NCBI GenBank assembly: GCA_021849365.1
Contig: JAJZSZ010000002.1
Coordinates: 1 to 52,322, forward strand
Direction: 5' to 3'
DNA: 52,322 bases
Origin: Bacteroidota bacterium
Lineage (GTDB): Bacteria; Bacteroidota; Bacteroidia; Bacteroidales; Prolixibacteraceae
The notes below the pieces were generated by a model that saw only the letters and a program-made list of their open reading frames with translations, was not told the origin of the DNA and ran no database searches. The position numbers and the translations under genes are program-made. Positions 16,930 through 25,733 of the stretch are shown piece by piece. Each line of letters starts with the position of its first letter. Position 1 is the first letter of the stretch.

Positions 16930-17337
16930 ATGAACTTCAGAAGTTCCAAAAAAGCGGAATTTGAAGTATTTACAAATTCCTTCAGCGACATCATGTTTTT
17001 CCTGATGTTGTTCTTCCTGATTGTATCGACCATGATCACTCCGGGAGCTATTAAGCTTATGCTTCCGCAAGCCGATAAATCGCCTTCGATGAACAAGCAA
17101 ACGGAAAGAACATCTATTTCGATTACTAAAGATTTAAAATATTACATCAATGATAAACAGGTTCAGTTTTCTGAAATTGAACCGGCCTTGCGGCAACTGA
17201 AAAAAGGGAATGAAGAAACATTCGCGATTGTACGTTGTGATAACAGTATTAATGTGCAGTCGATGGTTGATGTGCTACAGTTAGGCAATAAAGTTGGTGT
17301 AAAGATGGTATTGGCGACCTCGAGAAAAGAGAATTAG
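16930..17337 (+). CDS. exbD: ExbD/TolR family biopolymer transport protein
   Basis: 135 residues. One N-terminal transmembrane helix (about 20-37) carries the essential aspartate (FSDIMFFLMLFFLI, D20). This is followed by a periplasmic ExbD domain (SISITKDLKYYINDKQV through MVDVLQLGNKVGVKMVLAT). It forms the stator with ExbB, 6 bp upstream. A third stator gene (a second ExbD or TonB), common in this phylum, is missing from the neighbourhood. Confidence 0.9.
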   Translation: MNFRSSKKAEFEVFTNSFSDIMFFLMLFFLIVSTMITPGAIKLMLPQADKSPSMNKQTERTSISITKDLKYYINDKQVQFSEIEPALRQLKKGNEETFAIVRCDNSINVQSMVDVLQLGNKVGVKMVLATSRKEN

Positions 17338-17640
17338 GTGAATTTATTGATTGGTCGGGGTTTTTGTGTAAGCCTATTGTTAGATGTTGATAACTATTAA
17401 ATTAGGGGAATTAGGCAATTTTGAATTAACAGAGAAGAGGTTAAGTAACATTGAATTCAAAATATTTAATAACATCTTTCAGTAGTTTTTGGTTCATTCG
17501 GATTGTAGGTTAAATTTATTGTACATACTTTCGTGTTCGTACACGGAGATGGTCTGAGTCAGGTAGAGAAAAGGTTTGTGTTGTGTTAAATTGCTGATTC
17601 AGATGTTGTTGTGTAATATTCTAACTAACTATAGACTTGA
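17338..17640. other. 303-bp spacer upstream of the hdr-flx operon
   Basis: No gene is seen. The best promoter candidate for the following operon is TACTTTCG (17526-17533), one mismatch from TAnnTTTG, giving a leader of about 100 nt. No terminator hairpin for exbD is evident. Confidence 0.4.
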
Positions 17641-18192
17641 ATGGATAAAAATGAATTGTCTAAAAAAGTCAGACAGCAGACCGATGTAAACGTTATTGAA
17701 TGTTATCAGTGTGGTAAATGTACGGCAGGTTGTCCGGTCGCTGACAAAATGGACATTCGTCCCAGTGTCGTTATGCGCATGTTGCAATCAGGCGATGCTG
17801 CTTCAGAGGACGAATTGCTGCGATCATTAAGTATTTGGCTTTGTTTGACTTGTGAAACGTGTTACTCACGTTGCCCTATGGAATTAGACATTCCAAAAGT
17901 AATGGACTATTTGCGTCAGCGCTCCCTGGCCGAAGGAAAAGTCCATAAAGATGCACGCGATATTGTTGCCTTCCATAAATCATTCCTGAATTCAATTGAA
18001 AGTAACGGACGACTCCATGAAATGGGGCTAGTTATCGACTATAAATTGCATTCGGGGAATTTGCTTCAGGATGTAACTACCGCTCCCGGTATGTTTAGCA
18101 GAGGAAAACTTCACATTCTGCCTGAACAAATCAAAGATAAGAAGGGCCTGAAACGGCTGTTTAAGAATCAGGATAAAAACAAGAAATCATGA
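17641..18192 (+). CDS. hdrC: heterodisulfide reductase subunit C-like iron-sulfur protein
   Basis: 183 residues with two complete [4Fe-4S] motifs: C21-C24-C27-C31 (CYQCGKCTAGCP) and C68-C71-C74-C78 (CLTCETCYSRCP). This matches HdrC, which passes electrons between HdrA and the disulfide-reducing HdrB. Family HdrC proteins are usually of similar size. It is the first gene of a seven-gene operon and overlaps hdrB by 4 bp (ATGA). It should be cytoplasmic, since no signal peptide or membrane helix is seen. Confidence 0.92.
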   Translation: MDKNELSKKVRQQTDVNVIECYQCGKCTAGCPVADKMDIRPSVVMRMLQSGDAASEDELLRSLSIWLCLTCETCYSRCPMELDIPKVMDYLRQRSLAEGKVHKDARDIVAFHKSFLNSIESNGRLHEMGLVIDYKLHSGNLLQDVTTAPGMFSRGKLHILPEQIKDKKGLKRLFKNQDKNKKS

Positions 18193-19049
18193 TGAAGTTA
18201 GGTTTTTACCCGGGATGTTCGTTGACGGGCTCATCGCGCGAGTACAACGAATCTATACTTGCCATTTCCAAAGCAGCCGGCATTGAGCTTGTTGAAATAC
18301 CAGACTGGAATTGCTGTGGGGCCACTGCCGCCCACAACCTGAATCACGAACTTTCGGTTTCACTTCCGGCCCGAAATTTGGCTTTGGCTGAACTTGCAGA
18401 AATGGAAGAACTGGTTGTTCCATGCGCCGCCTGTTATAACCGACTGGTGATGACGCAGCATGAATTGAAAGAAAATGAATCAATACTGGCAACTGTTTCA
18501 GAAAAGCTTCAATATAAACTGAAGAATGATATCAGGATTCTGAATGTCGTTCAGTTCCTCGAAAAATACATTCTGCCACGCCTCGATGAATTGGTGAAAA
18601 AGCCTTTGTCGGAAGAAGTGGCCTGCTACTACGGCTGTTTGCTTGTTCGTCCGAATAAAGTGATGAAAGATGCACGTTTTGAAGATCCGATGAGCATGGA
18701 TTTGATCATGCAAAAATTAGGTGCCAAAGCCATCGACTGGCCGTTCAAAACGGAATGTTGCGGTGCAGGGTTTAGTGTATCTAAAACCGAGATTGTTGGC
18801 GAACTTTCAGGAAAGATTGTGCGCAGCGCGGTTGACCGTGGTGCCAAAGCCATTGTGGTGGCCTGCCCGATGTGCCACTCAAACCTCGACATGCGCCGTC
18901 CTGCTATTGAATCATACCTGAAGCGAAAAGTTGACATTCCTGTCATATATATTACACAGGCAATCGCGCTGGCTATGGGATTGACGCACAAACAGGCCGG
19001 TCTGCAACGACATTTTGTGCCGGTAAATCTTTCAGTAACTCAAAACTAA
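18189..19049 (+). CDS. hdrB: heterodisulfide reductase subunit B-like protein (two CCG domains)
   Basis: 286 residues with two complete cysteine-rich CCG domains: C10...C42-C43...C79-x-x-C82, and C146/C150...C190-C191...C226-x-x-C229. In methanogen HdrB these bind two non-cubane [4Fe-4S] clusters that cleave a disulfide. All ligands appear intact, so an active disulfide-type reductase centre is likely, though the physiological disulfide is not CoM-S-S-CoB in a bacterium. Translation is coupled to hdrC by a 4-bp overlap; the adjacent second ATG would remove only one residue. hdrA follows after 6 bp. Confidence 0.93.
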   Translation: MMKLGFYPGCSLTGSSREYNESILAISKAAGIELVEIPDWNCCGATAAHNLNHELSVSLPARNLALAELAEMEELVVPCAACYNRLVMTQHELKENESILATVSEKLQYKLKNDIRILNVVQFLEKYILPRLDELVKKPLSEEVACYYGCLLVRPNKVMKDARFEDPMSMDLIMQKLGAKAIDWPFKTECCGAGFSVSKTEIVGELSGKIVRSAVDRGAKAIVVACPMCHSNLDMRRPAIESYLKRKVDIPVIYITQAIALAMGLTHKQAGLQRHFVPVNLSVTQN

Positions 19050-19055
19050 CGAACG

Positions 19056-21056
19056 ATGTCGAAAATAGGAGTTTTTATTTGTCATTGCGGCGAAAACATC
19101 AGTGCGACAGTTGATTGCGGTAAGGTTGCTGAAGTCGCCGGAAAGCTGGAAGGAGTTGCTTACAGTACCGATTATAAATACATGTGTTCCGATCCTGGGC
19201 AGACCATCATCAAACAGATGGTAAAGGAAAAAGGTCTGGATGGGGTAGTGGTGGCCGCTTGTTCGCCACGTATGCACGAACCTACGTTCCGGAAAGCTTG
19301 TTCCGAAGCTGGACTGAATCCGTACCTCTGCGAAATGGCTAACCTGCGTGAACATTGTTCGTGGGTACACGACAAAAGTGACGCAACTACGCAAAAAGCC
19401 ATTGATATTGTTCGCACGCTGGTAGAAAAAGTAAAGCATAACAAACCACTTTCGACGATCAAAGTGCCTATTACCAAAAAGGCGCTGGTGATTGGTGGCG
19501 GAATTGCGGGTATCCAGGCGAGTCTGGACATTGCCAACGCTGGTCACCAGGTGGTTTTGGTTGAAAAAGAACCGTCGATTGGCGGACACATGTCGCAGTT
19601 ATCGGAGACTTTCCCAACGCTAGACTGCTCGCAATGTATCCTTACGCCGCGAATGGTGGAAGTAGCCCAGCACCCGAACATTACACTGATGACCTATGCC
19701 GAACTGGAAAAACTGGACGGCTTTATCGGGAACTTTAAGGCAACAATCCGCAAAAAAGCGAAAAGTCTGGACGAGAAATTGTGTACCGGCTGCGGCCTTT
19801 GCACCACCAAATGTCCGACCAAGAAAATACCAAGCGAATTCAACGAAGGACTGGGATTCCGCACGGCTATTTATGTGCCGTTTCCGCAGGCCGTTCCCAA
19901 TAAGCCGGTAATCGACAAATTGAATTGCCAATACTACCTGAAAGGCAAATGCAAGGTTTGCGAAAAAGTTTGCCCAACCGGAGCTATCCGTTTCGATCAG
20001 GAAGACGAACTGGTTGAACTGGAAGTAGGCGCAGTGGTTGTTGCCACCGGCTTTAATGTGATGACTACTTCTGAGTTTTCGGAATATGGCTACGGAAAAT
20101 ATCCTGATGTGATTACCGGATTGCAATTTGAGCGATTGGCATCCGCTTCAGGCCCAACGTTGGGCGAAATTCGTCGTCCGTCGGATGGCAAAATTCCGGA
20201 GAAGATTGTGTTTATTGCCTGTGCCGGGTCGCGCGATCCTGCGAAAGGAAAACCATACTGCTCGAAAATTTGCTGCATGTACACGGCCAAACACGCCATG
20301 TTGTACCAGCACAAGGTTCATCACGGCGAATCGTATGTGTTCTACATGGACATCCGTGCCGCCGGAAAGAATTACGATGAATTTACACGTCGCGCCATCG
20401 TTGAAGACAAGGTGAACTACCTGCGTGGCCGCGTATCGAAAGTATATGAAGAAAACGGCAAGCTTATCGTGAAGGGAGTTGATACCCTTCTGAATGCCCG
20501 TCCGGTGGAAATTGAAGCCGACATGGTGGTTTTGGCTTCGGCCGGAGTTGCCAATCCTGGTTCGGAAGAACTGGCGCAGAAAATGCACATTTCGTACGAT
20601 GCTTATAATTTCTTCTCCGAAGCACACCCAAAACTGAAACCGGTTGAAACCAATACGGCCGGAATTTACTTGGCTGGTGCTTGTCAGGCACCGAAAGACA
20701 TTCCTGAAACCGTTTCGCAGGCATCGGGAGCTGCGGCAAAAGTGGCTATCCTCTTCTCACAAAATGAACTGAGCCGCGAGCCGGTTGTGGCCGTGGTAAA
20801 CCGTTCAGCACCGCCGTTGTATTCAACTTGTGTGGGATGCTTTATGTGTGCAACAGCTTGTCCGTACAACGCCATTGGCGAAGAAGAAATCAAGGACCGC
20901 AAAGGCAATGTGATCAAAAAAGTGGCTAAGGTGAACCCGGGTTTGTGCCAGGGCTGCGGAACCTGCGTGGCTTTCTGCCGCTCAAAATCCATCGATTTGG
21001 ATGGCTATACCAACGAGCAAATGTACTCGGAGGTAATGGCTTTGCTGAATGAGTAG
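19056..21056 (+). CDS. hdrA: heterodisulfide reductase subunit A-like flavoprotein
   Basis: 666 residues. The N-terminal domain begins GVFICHCGENIS, followed by a thioredoxin-reductase-like FAD domain with GGGIAGIQASL (147-157) and the conserved DCSQC (C191/C194). Two cluster motifs are inserted (C243-C246-C249-C253 and C291...C299-C302-C306), and two ferredoxin-type clusters lie at the C-terminus (C592-C602 and C631-C641). In methanogens and acetogens HdrA carries the bifurcating FAD. Here it should receive electrons through FlxD and send them to ferredoxin and to HdrC-HdrB. It is followed by an 87-bp gap with short AT-rich repeats before flxD. Confidence 0.94.
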   Translation: MSKIGVFICHCGENISATVDCGKVAEVAGKLEGVAYSTDYKYMCSDPGQTIIKQMVKEKGLDGVVVAACSPRMHEPTFRKACSEAGLNPYLCEMANLREHCSWVHDKSDATTQKAIDIVRTLVEKVKHNKPLSTIKVPITKKALVIGGGIAGIQASLDIANAGHQVVLVEKEPSIGGHMSQLSETFPTLDCSQCILTPRMVEVAQHPNITLMTYAELEKLDGFIGNFKATIRKKAKSLDEKLCTGCGLCTTKCPTKKIPSEFNEGLGFRTAIYVPFPQAVPNKPVIDKLNCQYYLKGKCKVCEKVCPTGAIRFDQEDELVELEVGAVVVATGFNVMTTSEFSEYGYGKYPDVITGLQFERLASASGPTLGEIRRPSDGKIPEKIVFIACAGSRDPAKGKPYCSKICCMYTAKHAMLYQHKVHHGESYVFYMDIRAAGKNYDEFTRRAIVEDKVNYLRGRVSKVYEENGKLIVKGVDTLLNARPVEIEADMVVLASAGVANPGSEELAQKMHISYDAYNFFSEAHPKLKPVETNTAGIYLAGACQAPKDIPETVSQASGAAAKVAILFSQNELSREPVVAVVNRSAPPLYSTCVGCFMCATACPYNAIGEEEIKDRKGNVIKKVAKVNPGLCQGCGTCVAFCRSKSIDLDGYTNEQMYSEVMALLNE

Positions 21057-21060
21057 ATGT

Positions 21061-21138
21061 GGAAATTTGAGAATTTGAAGATTTGAAAATTCAACCTGAC
21101 GACGATTTTGGTAAATCGTAAATCAGTAAATCGTAAAT
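21061..21138. repeat. short AT-rich direct repeats between hdrA and flxD
   Basis: Two word families occur side by side: three imperfect copies of AATTTGAGA/AATTTGAAG/ATTTGAAAA (21063-21090) and two exact copies of GTAAATCGTAAAT (21111-21123 and 21126-21138). A related word recurs at 23467-23481 in the flxB-flxA gap. Confidence 0.55.
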
Positions 21139-21143
21139 AAAAA

Positions 21144-21590
21144 ATGACCGAATTTGAACCTAAAATAGTAGCATTTGTCTGCAACTGGTGTACCTATGCA
21201 GGCGCCGACCTGACCGGAACCAGCCGAATCAAATACGCGCAGAACGTGAAAATCATTCGCTTTCCCTGCACGGGCCGCATCGATTTCATGCTGCTCCTGA
21301 AAGCGTTTGGCGAAGGTGCCGACGGAATCATAGTTTCAGGTTGCCACCCGAACGATTGCCATTATACTTCAGGAAATTTCCATGCGCGTCGCCGCTGGAT
21401 CATGTTCCGCGGTTTGCTCGATTTGCTGGGCATTGACGTGCGACGGATTCAATATTCGTGGGTGTCGGCTGCCGAGGGCGCCAAATGGGCCGATGTGGTA
21501 AACACCACTGTTACTGCCATTCGCGAACTCGGGCCATACACCGATTACGCCAAAGTGGCCAATTATCTGGAAAAGGAGGCTAACGTATGA
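21144..21590 (+). CDS. flxD: MvhD/FlxD-type iron-sulfur adaptor
   Basis: 148 residues of the hydrogenase iron-sulfur subunit (MvhD) family, with a [2Fe-2S]-type cysteine set C13/C16 (FVCNWCTYAG), C42 (RFPCTGR), C67 and C72 (SGCHPNDCHY). In methanogens MvhD bridges the electron-donating enzyme to HdrA; in the bacterial Flx-Hdr system it is FlxD. It therefore probably docks the FlxABC part onto HdrA. It overlaps flxC by 4 bp. Confidence 0.92.
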   Translation: MTEFEPKIVAFVCNWCTYAGADLTGTSRIKYAQNVKIIRFPCTGRIDFMLLLKAFGEGADGIIVSGCHPNDCHYTSGNFHARRRWIMFRGLLDLLGIDVRRIQYSWVSAAEGAKWADVVNTTVTAIRELGPYTDYAKVANYLEKEANV

Positions 21591-22387
21591 ATGAATTAAT
21601 ACAGAAAGCAAAAAGCCTGCTCGAATCAAATGTCGTGCAGGTGGTGATTGGCTATGGAAAAGGAACGGCCGATAAAACCCGTGCAATTTTTGCGACTAAA
21701 CCTGACGATTGCAACCAACTGCTTTTTGATAGCCGTTGTGTGCAGAATCTGGCGGTTTACCTTACCAAGCACGAGATTAAACATCTGGGAAAACCTGCCA
21801 TTGTTGCGCCAATTCCGGTGTTGCGCAGTATTTTGCAACTGGCTGCAGAGAACCAATTGAAAGAAACCGATCTGGTTATTTTAGGCGTTTCTCCTGAAAG
21901 CAAACTGATCGAATTTGAATCGTTTGGAGCGATTGAAGTTTTTCTGGAAACACATAAAATTGAGATCGACGAAAAATACAAGGCAACCATCGACAAGATA
22001 AAAGCCATGCCGGTTTCGGAGCGCTTTGCCTTCTGGATGGAAGAACTGGAGCCTTGCTTTAAATGCTATGCCTGTCGCGCAGCTTGTCCGTTGTGCTATT
22101 GCCCGAAATGTACGGTCGAAAACAATCAGCCGCAGTGGATTCCGGCTGCATCTCATTTGCTTGGGAACCTCGAATGGCACGTGATGCGCGCGATGCATCT
22201 GGCTGGTCGTTGCACCGACTGCGAAGCCTGCTACACCGCCTGTCCGATGGGCATTCCAATCCATTTGTTGACCAAAAGTATGCTTCAGGATGTGGAAGAG
22301 CATTTTGGCCCGTATGGCCCATCGGTTGGCAAGCAAAACACGCTCTCGAGTTTTAATCCCGACGATAAAGAATCATTTATCCGTTAA
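21587..22387 (+). CDS. flxC: FlxC-like iron-sulfur protein
   Basis: 266 residues. A cofactor-free N-terminal half of about 150 residues is followed by a cysteine cluster (C157, C160, C163, C167, with extra cysteines 170, 172 and 175) and a second [4Fe-4S] motif (C209, C212, C215, C219). It resembles the ferredoxin-like, FrhB/FdhB-related subunits that accompany sulfhydrogenase-type and Flx complexes. The assignment as FlxC rests on domain content plus its place between flxD (4-bp overlap) and flxB (3-bp gap). It should transfer electrons within the cytoplasmic complex. Confidence 0.82.
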   Translation: MNELIQKAKSLLESNVVQVVIGYGKGTADKTRAIFATKPDDCNQLLFDSRCVQNLAVYLTKHEIKHLGKPAIVAPIPVLRSILQLAAENQLKETDLVILGVSPESKLIEFESFGAIEVFLETHKIEIDEKYKATIDKIKAMPVSERFAFWMEELEPCFKCYACRAACPLCYCPKCTVENNQPQWIPAASHLLGNLEWHVMRAMHLAGRCTDCEACYTACPMGIPIHLLTKSMLQDVEEHFGPYGPSVGKQNTLSSFNPDDKESFIR

Positions 22388-22390
22388 GCC

Positions 22391-23398
22391 ATGCAGATTG
22401 AAAATTACCTGATACGAAAAAGCTCGCTCGAAAAATTGTTCAACAATTTGGTCGGGAATGGTAAAACAGTTTATGCCCCGAAAGCTGGCGAAAAACGCAT
22501 TTTATTTGAAGAAGTAAAGGCTTTTAGCGAAATAACCGACAATTATTTGGTGACTACCAATGCCGCCAAATCGGTGGTTTTTCCGCGCACCGAAAAACTG
22601 TTTTCATACAAAAAGACGAAGGAAACAACCGAAATAATTGATGCGTCAACGGAAACTGTTTCTGAAGTGGTACTTTGGGGAACCCGCCCATGTGATGCGG
22701 CTGCTTTTATACCATTGACGGATACTTTCAATGGCGATTACCCCGATGTATTGTACAACAACCGCCGCGGAAAAGTGTATTTGCTGAGTTTCAGTTGTAC
22801 AACCTGCGACGAATATTGTTTCTGCACTTCGGTAAACGGAGGCCCTGGAAATACTGCCGGAAGCGACATTCTTTTCACTAAACTTTCAACAGGCGACTAC
22901 CTGGCAGAAGCCATTACCGAAAAAGGAAAACAATTGGTTGCCGATAATCAATCGCTGTTTGAAGCTGCACCTGCGGAAGCCAAGGAATCAAATTTAGCTA
23001 AGGTGAAAACCTATTTTAATCAGGATGAAATTCAGGCAAAACTCCAGAATTTGTTTGAAAATCCGGTTTGGGACGAGAAATCGCGGGCTTGTTTGGGCTG
23101 CGGATCGTGTGCATTTGTTTGCCCGGTTTGCAGTTGTTTCGACATTCAGGATGAAAAGCACGGAAGCAAAGGTTCGCGCCTGCGTTGTTGGGATTCGTGC
23201 GGATTTGGCTTGTTTACCCTGCACACTTCGGGACATAATCCCCGTGGAACACAGGGAGCACGCTGGCGTCAGCGTATTTTGCACAAATTTTTGTACATGC
23301 CCAACAAATCGAAAGTTGCCGGCTGTGTAGGCTGTGGCCGCTGTTCACGTGTTTGTCCGGCCGACATCAATATTTTGGAAACTGTGACGGCATTGTGA
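22391..23398 (+). CDS. flxB: FlxB-like iron-sulfur protein (sulfhydrogenase beta-type)
   Basis: 335 residues. The N-terminal domain carries the family motif LWGTRPCDAAAF (PCD 100-102). The C-terminal half has two [4Fe-4S] motifs (C234-C237-C240-C244 and C312-C315-C318-C322) with conserved SGHNPRGTQGARWRQR between them. This is the hydrogenase/sulfur-reductase beta-subunit (anaerobic sulfite reductase A-like) family, which relays electrons from the NAD(P)H-oxidising FlxA. It is 3 bp downstream of flxC; a 106-bp AT-rich gap precedes flxA. Confidence 0.88.
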   Translation: MQIENYLIRKSSLEKLFNNLVGNGKTVYAPKAGEKRILFEEVKAFSEITDNYLVTTNAAKSVVFPRTEKLFSYKKTKETTEIIDASTETVSEVVLWGTRPCDAAAFIPLTDTFNGDYPDVLYNNRRGKVYLLSFSCTTCDEYCFCTSVNGGPGNTAGSDILFTKLSTGDYLAEAITEKGKQLVADNQSLFEAAPAEAKESNLAKVKTYFNQDEIQAKLQNLFENPVWDEKSRACLGCGSCAFVCPVCSCFDIQDEKHGSKGSRLRCWDSCGFGLFTLHTSGHNPRGTQGARWRQRILHKFLYMPNKSKVAGCVGCGRCSRVCPADINILETVTAL

Positions 23399-23504
23399 AA
23401 AGTGTGAAGTGCCTAAAGTTATTAAGGCTTTGTAGGCGTGAAATTTACTAATGGCTTTTAAGTCAATCGTAAATGGTAAATAGAAAAATGGTAAAAAAAA
23501 AGAT

Positions 23505-24344
23505 ATGAGCAATCCAAATATATATATTCCGTATTTGATGCGGATCGAAAAGATTACCCAGGAAGCTCCGGGAGTAAAAACTTTCCGCCTGAAATTTGAG
23601 AACGAACAGGAAGCTGAAGAATTTGAATTTAAAGCCGGACAGTTTGGCGAATATTCCATTGTTGGCGTTGGGGAATCGACTTTCTGTATAGCGTCTTCGC
23701 CAACCCGCAAAGGATACATCGAATGCACTTTCCGTCAGGTTGGCCGGGTAACTTCGGCTTTGGCTTCTGCTGAAGAAGGCGATGTGATTGGCTTCCGCGG
23801 GCCGTATGGGAATACGTTCCCGATGGACGAATGGAAAGGCAAAAACCTGGTATTTATTGCCGGGGGTATTGCGCTTCCTCCCATGCGTTGCGTGATTTGG
23901 AATGCCCTCGATTTGCGCGAGAATTTCAAGGATATAACCATCGTTTACGGCGCGCGAAGCGTTGCCGATTTGGTTTACAAACACGAACTGGAAGAATGGG
24001 GCAACCGTCCGGATGTAAAATTGGTTACCACCGTTGACCCGGGAGGCGAAACACCCGACTGGAAAGGTGAAATCGGTTTTGTTCCTTCGGTTTTGGAAAA
24101 GGTTGCTCCTTCTGCCGAAAATACCATTGCCATTGTTTGCGGCCCGCCCATCATGATCAAATTTACTTTTCCGGTATTGGAAAAACTGGGATTTGCCGAT
24201 CACAACATTTACACCACGCTCGAAAACCGCATGAAATGTGGCTTCGGCAAATGCGGCCGTTGCAATGTTGGCGAAAAGTACGTTTGTATTGATGGACCGG
24301 TATTTTCAGGAGAAGAGTTGAAATTGCTTCCGGCTGAATATTAA
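23505..24344 (+). CDS. flxA: FlxA-like FAD/NAD(P)-binding oxidoreductase
   Basis: 279 residues of the ferredoxin-NADP reductase superfamily (sulfhydrogenase gamma/dihydroorotate dehydrogenase K type). The FAD-binding barrel includes GEYSIVGVGE and FCIASSPTR, the nucleotide-binding domain begins near VFIAGGIALPP, and a CGPP motif precedes a C-terminal [2Fe-2S] cysteine set (KCGFGKCGRCNVGEKYVC). It probably oxidises NADH and feeds the Flx-Hdr chain. It is the last gene of the operon, and a strong hairpin ends transcription 17 bp later. Confidence 0.9.
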   Translation: MSNPNIYIPYLMRIEKITQEAPGVKTFRLKFENEQEAEEFEFKAGQFGEYSIVGVGESTFCIASSPTRKGYIECTFRQVGRVTSALASAEEGDVIGFRGPYGNTFPMDEWKGKNLVFIAGGIALPPMRCVIWNALDLRENFKDITIVYGARSVADLVYKHELEEWGNRPDVKLVTTVDPGGETPDWKGEIGFVPSVLEKVAPSAENTIAIVCGPPIMIKFTFPVLEKLGFADHNIYTTLENRMKCGFGKCGRCNVGEKYVCIDGPVFSGEELKLLPAEY

Positions 24345-24360
24345 TATTTATGACGATAAG

Positions 24361-24397
24361 ATGAACAAAGGCTCCGAAATCCGGAGCCTTTGTTCAT
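24361..24397. terminator. strong bidirectional terminator after flxA
   Basis: A perfect 16-bp stem: ATGAACAAAGGCTCCG (24361-24376) pairs with CGGAGCCTTTGTTCAT (24382-24397), loop 5 nt, between convergent genes. Confidence 0.9.
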
Positions 24398-24403
24398 TCT
24401 TAA

Positions 24404-25711
24404 TCAGTCGAAATAAACTTCTGTTCGTTTGCCAGGAATTCGGTTGGTAATCCATTCCCGAATTTTGTCTTTTTCTGCATTTTTCAATTTGGGCTGAGCT
24501 GTTTTCAGAATAAGAATTCCGATTTTGGCAGAATCTGCCTTTTCTTTGCTATATATAACCGATTCTGAATAAGCACATGAGTTAATTGTCGGAAACAAAG
24601 CTTTCAATTCATTGAGAAGTTGATTTCCGGAATGTTTGAGAGTTTCTTCCTGGTCGAGCATTTTGTCCTTTTGACGGAGTTCCTCATTCAGCCGATTAAT
24701 TTCAAGTTTCAGATTTTCAGTTTCTGAGCCTTTTTTATCCCCAAGTGATAAGCCTTGTTTTATTACAATTTTAGAACTATCGATTTTAAAAATTTTAGCT
24801 TTTTCATAAATAAGGTCGATTTGGTTTTCTGACAAACTGTTTCCAACGAAAAATAATGTGATTGTTTTATTTCCGGAGGATATTTTATGGTCAAGAAGAT
24901 AGTTCCCGTCCAAAACATTGATACTGTTAATTAGTGCCGAAGCATTCTGGCTGAATTTCTCGTTTTGAACCAACCCGTATCCAAAATAGATGCTGGGAAT
25001 TATCGTGATTAAGATAATCGCAGAAATCCATCGGTTTACGGTTCTCTTTTGTTCGGGATTAACCAAAGTGGTGATAGGAAACTTTAAAATTTGAGCAATT
25101 GCGACCGACGATAAAGCAATAAATACCGTGTTGATGGTAAAAAGATAAAATGCACCAAAAAAGTAATTAAACTGAAGGGTTGCCAGTCCGTATCCGGCGG
25201 TACAGAGAGGAGGCATCAATGCTGTAGCAATGGCTACTCCTGGAAGAACATTCCCTTTTTGTTTGCTACTTATGGCAATGATTCCAGCTGATCCTCCAAA
25301 AAATGCGATTAATACATCATAGATTGTAGGACTGGTTCGTGCAAGTAATTCGGAATGAGCGTTTGAAACCGGACTTATGGCAAAATAGGCAGTCGATGCA
25401 ATTAAGCTTGCAATTACAGCAAAGCTAAAATTCTTGACTGCCGTTCTGAAAAGTGGAAAATTAAATGTTGCTATGCTGTAACCCATGCCATTGATTGGCC
25501 CCATCAATGGAGAAATAAGCATAGCTCCAATAATTACGGCTGTCGAGTTCATGTTTAAGCCGACTGAAGCAACAATAATGGCAAATACCAGAATCCAGAG
25601 ATTTGTCCCTTTGAAAACGATATCTTTCTCGATGGTTGAATGAATTATATTGAAATCATCCAGATCGGCATCCAGATTCAGGTAATGAAAGATATTAAAA
25701 GACGATTTCAT
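24404..25711 (-). CDS. DUF389 family membrane protein
   Basis: 435 residues. The N-terminal half holds about six membrane helices with the DUF389 landmarks STAVIIGAMLISPLMGPI, FFGGSAGIIAISSKQKGNVLPGVAIATALMPPL and a following FYLFTINTVFI helix. The C-terminal half is cytoplasmic or periplasmic with a charged predicted coiled coil (about 325-350). The biochemical function of the family is unknown. It is the third gene of an apparent RR-HK-DUF389 operon (22 bp after the kinase), so it is likely controlled by, or works with, that two-component system. Confidence 0.88.
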   Translation of the reverse strand: MKSSFNIFHYLNLDADLDDFNIIHSTIEKDIVFKGTNLWILVFAIIVASVGLNMNSTAVIIGAMLISPLMGPINGMGYSIATFNFPLFRTAVKNFSFAVIASLIASTAYFAISPVSNAHSELLARTSPTIYDVLIAFFGGSAGIIAISSKQKGNVLPGVAIATALMPPLCTAGYGLATLQFNYFFGAFYLFTINTVFIALSSVAIAQILKFPITTLVNPEQKRTVNRWISAIILITIIPSIYFGYGLVQNEKFSQNASALINSINVLDGNYLLDHKISSGNKTITLFFVGNSLSENQIDLIYEKAKIFKIDSSKIVIKQGLSLGDKKGSETENLKLEINRLNEELRQKDKMLDQEETLKHSGNQLLNELKALFPTINSCAYSESVIYSKEKADSAKIGILILKTAQPKLKNAEKDKIREWITNRIPGKRTEVYFD

Positions 25712-25733
25712 ATTCTTTACATTAAAGTTTTAA

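Noticed and set aside
23463-24203. Long antisense open frame inside flxA (246 codons)
   Set aside because: It is a shadow of the flxA frame; the composition is typical of an antisense frame and no family motif is visible.
17641-24344. Methanogen-type heterodisulfide reductase acquired intact with its CoM/CoB substrates
   Set aside because: The flx genes and surrounding bacterial metabolism indicate the bacterial Flx-Hdr type; nothing here suggests CoM or CoB synthesis.
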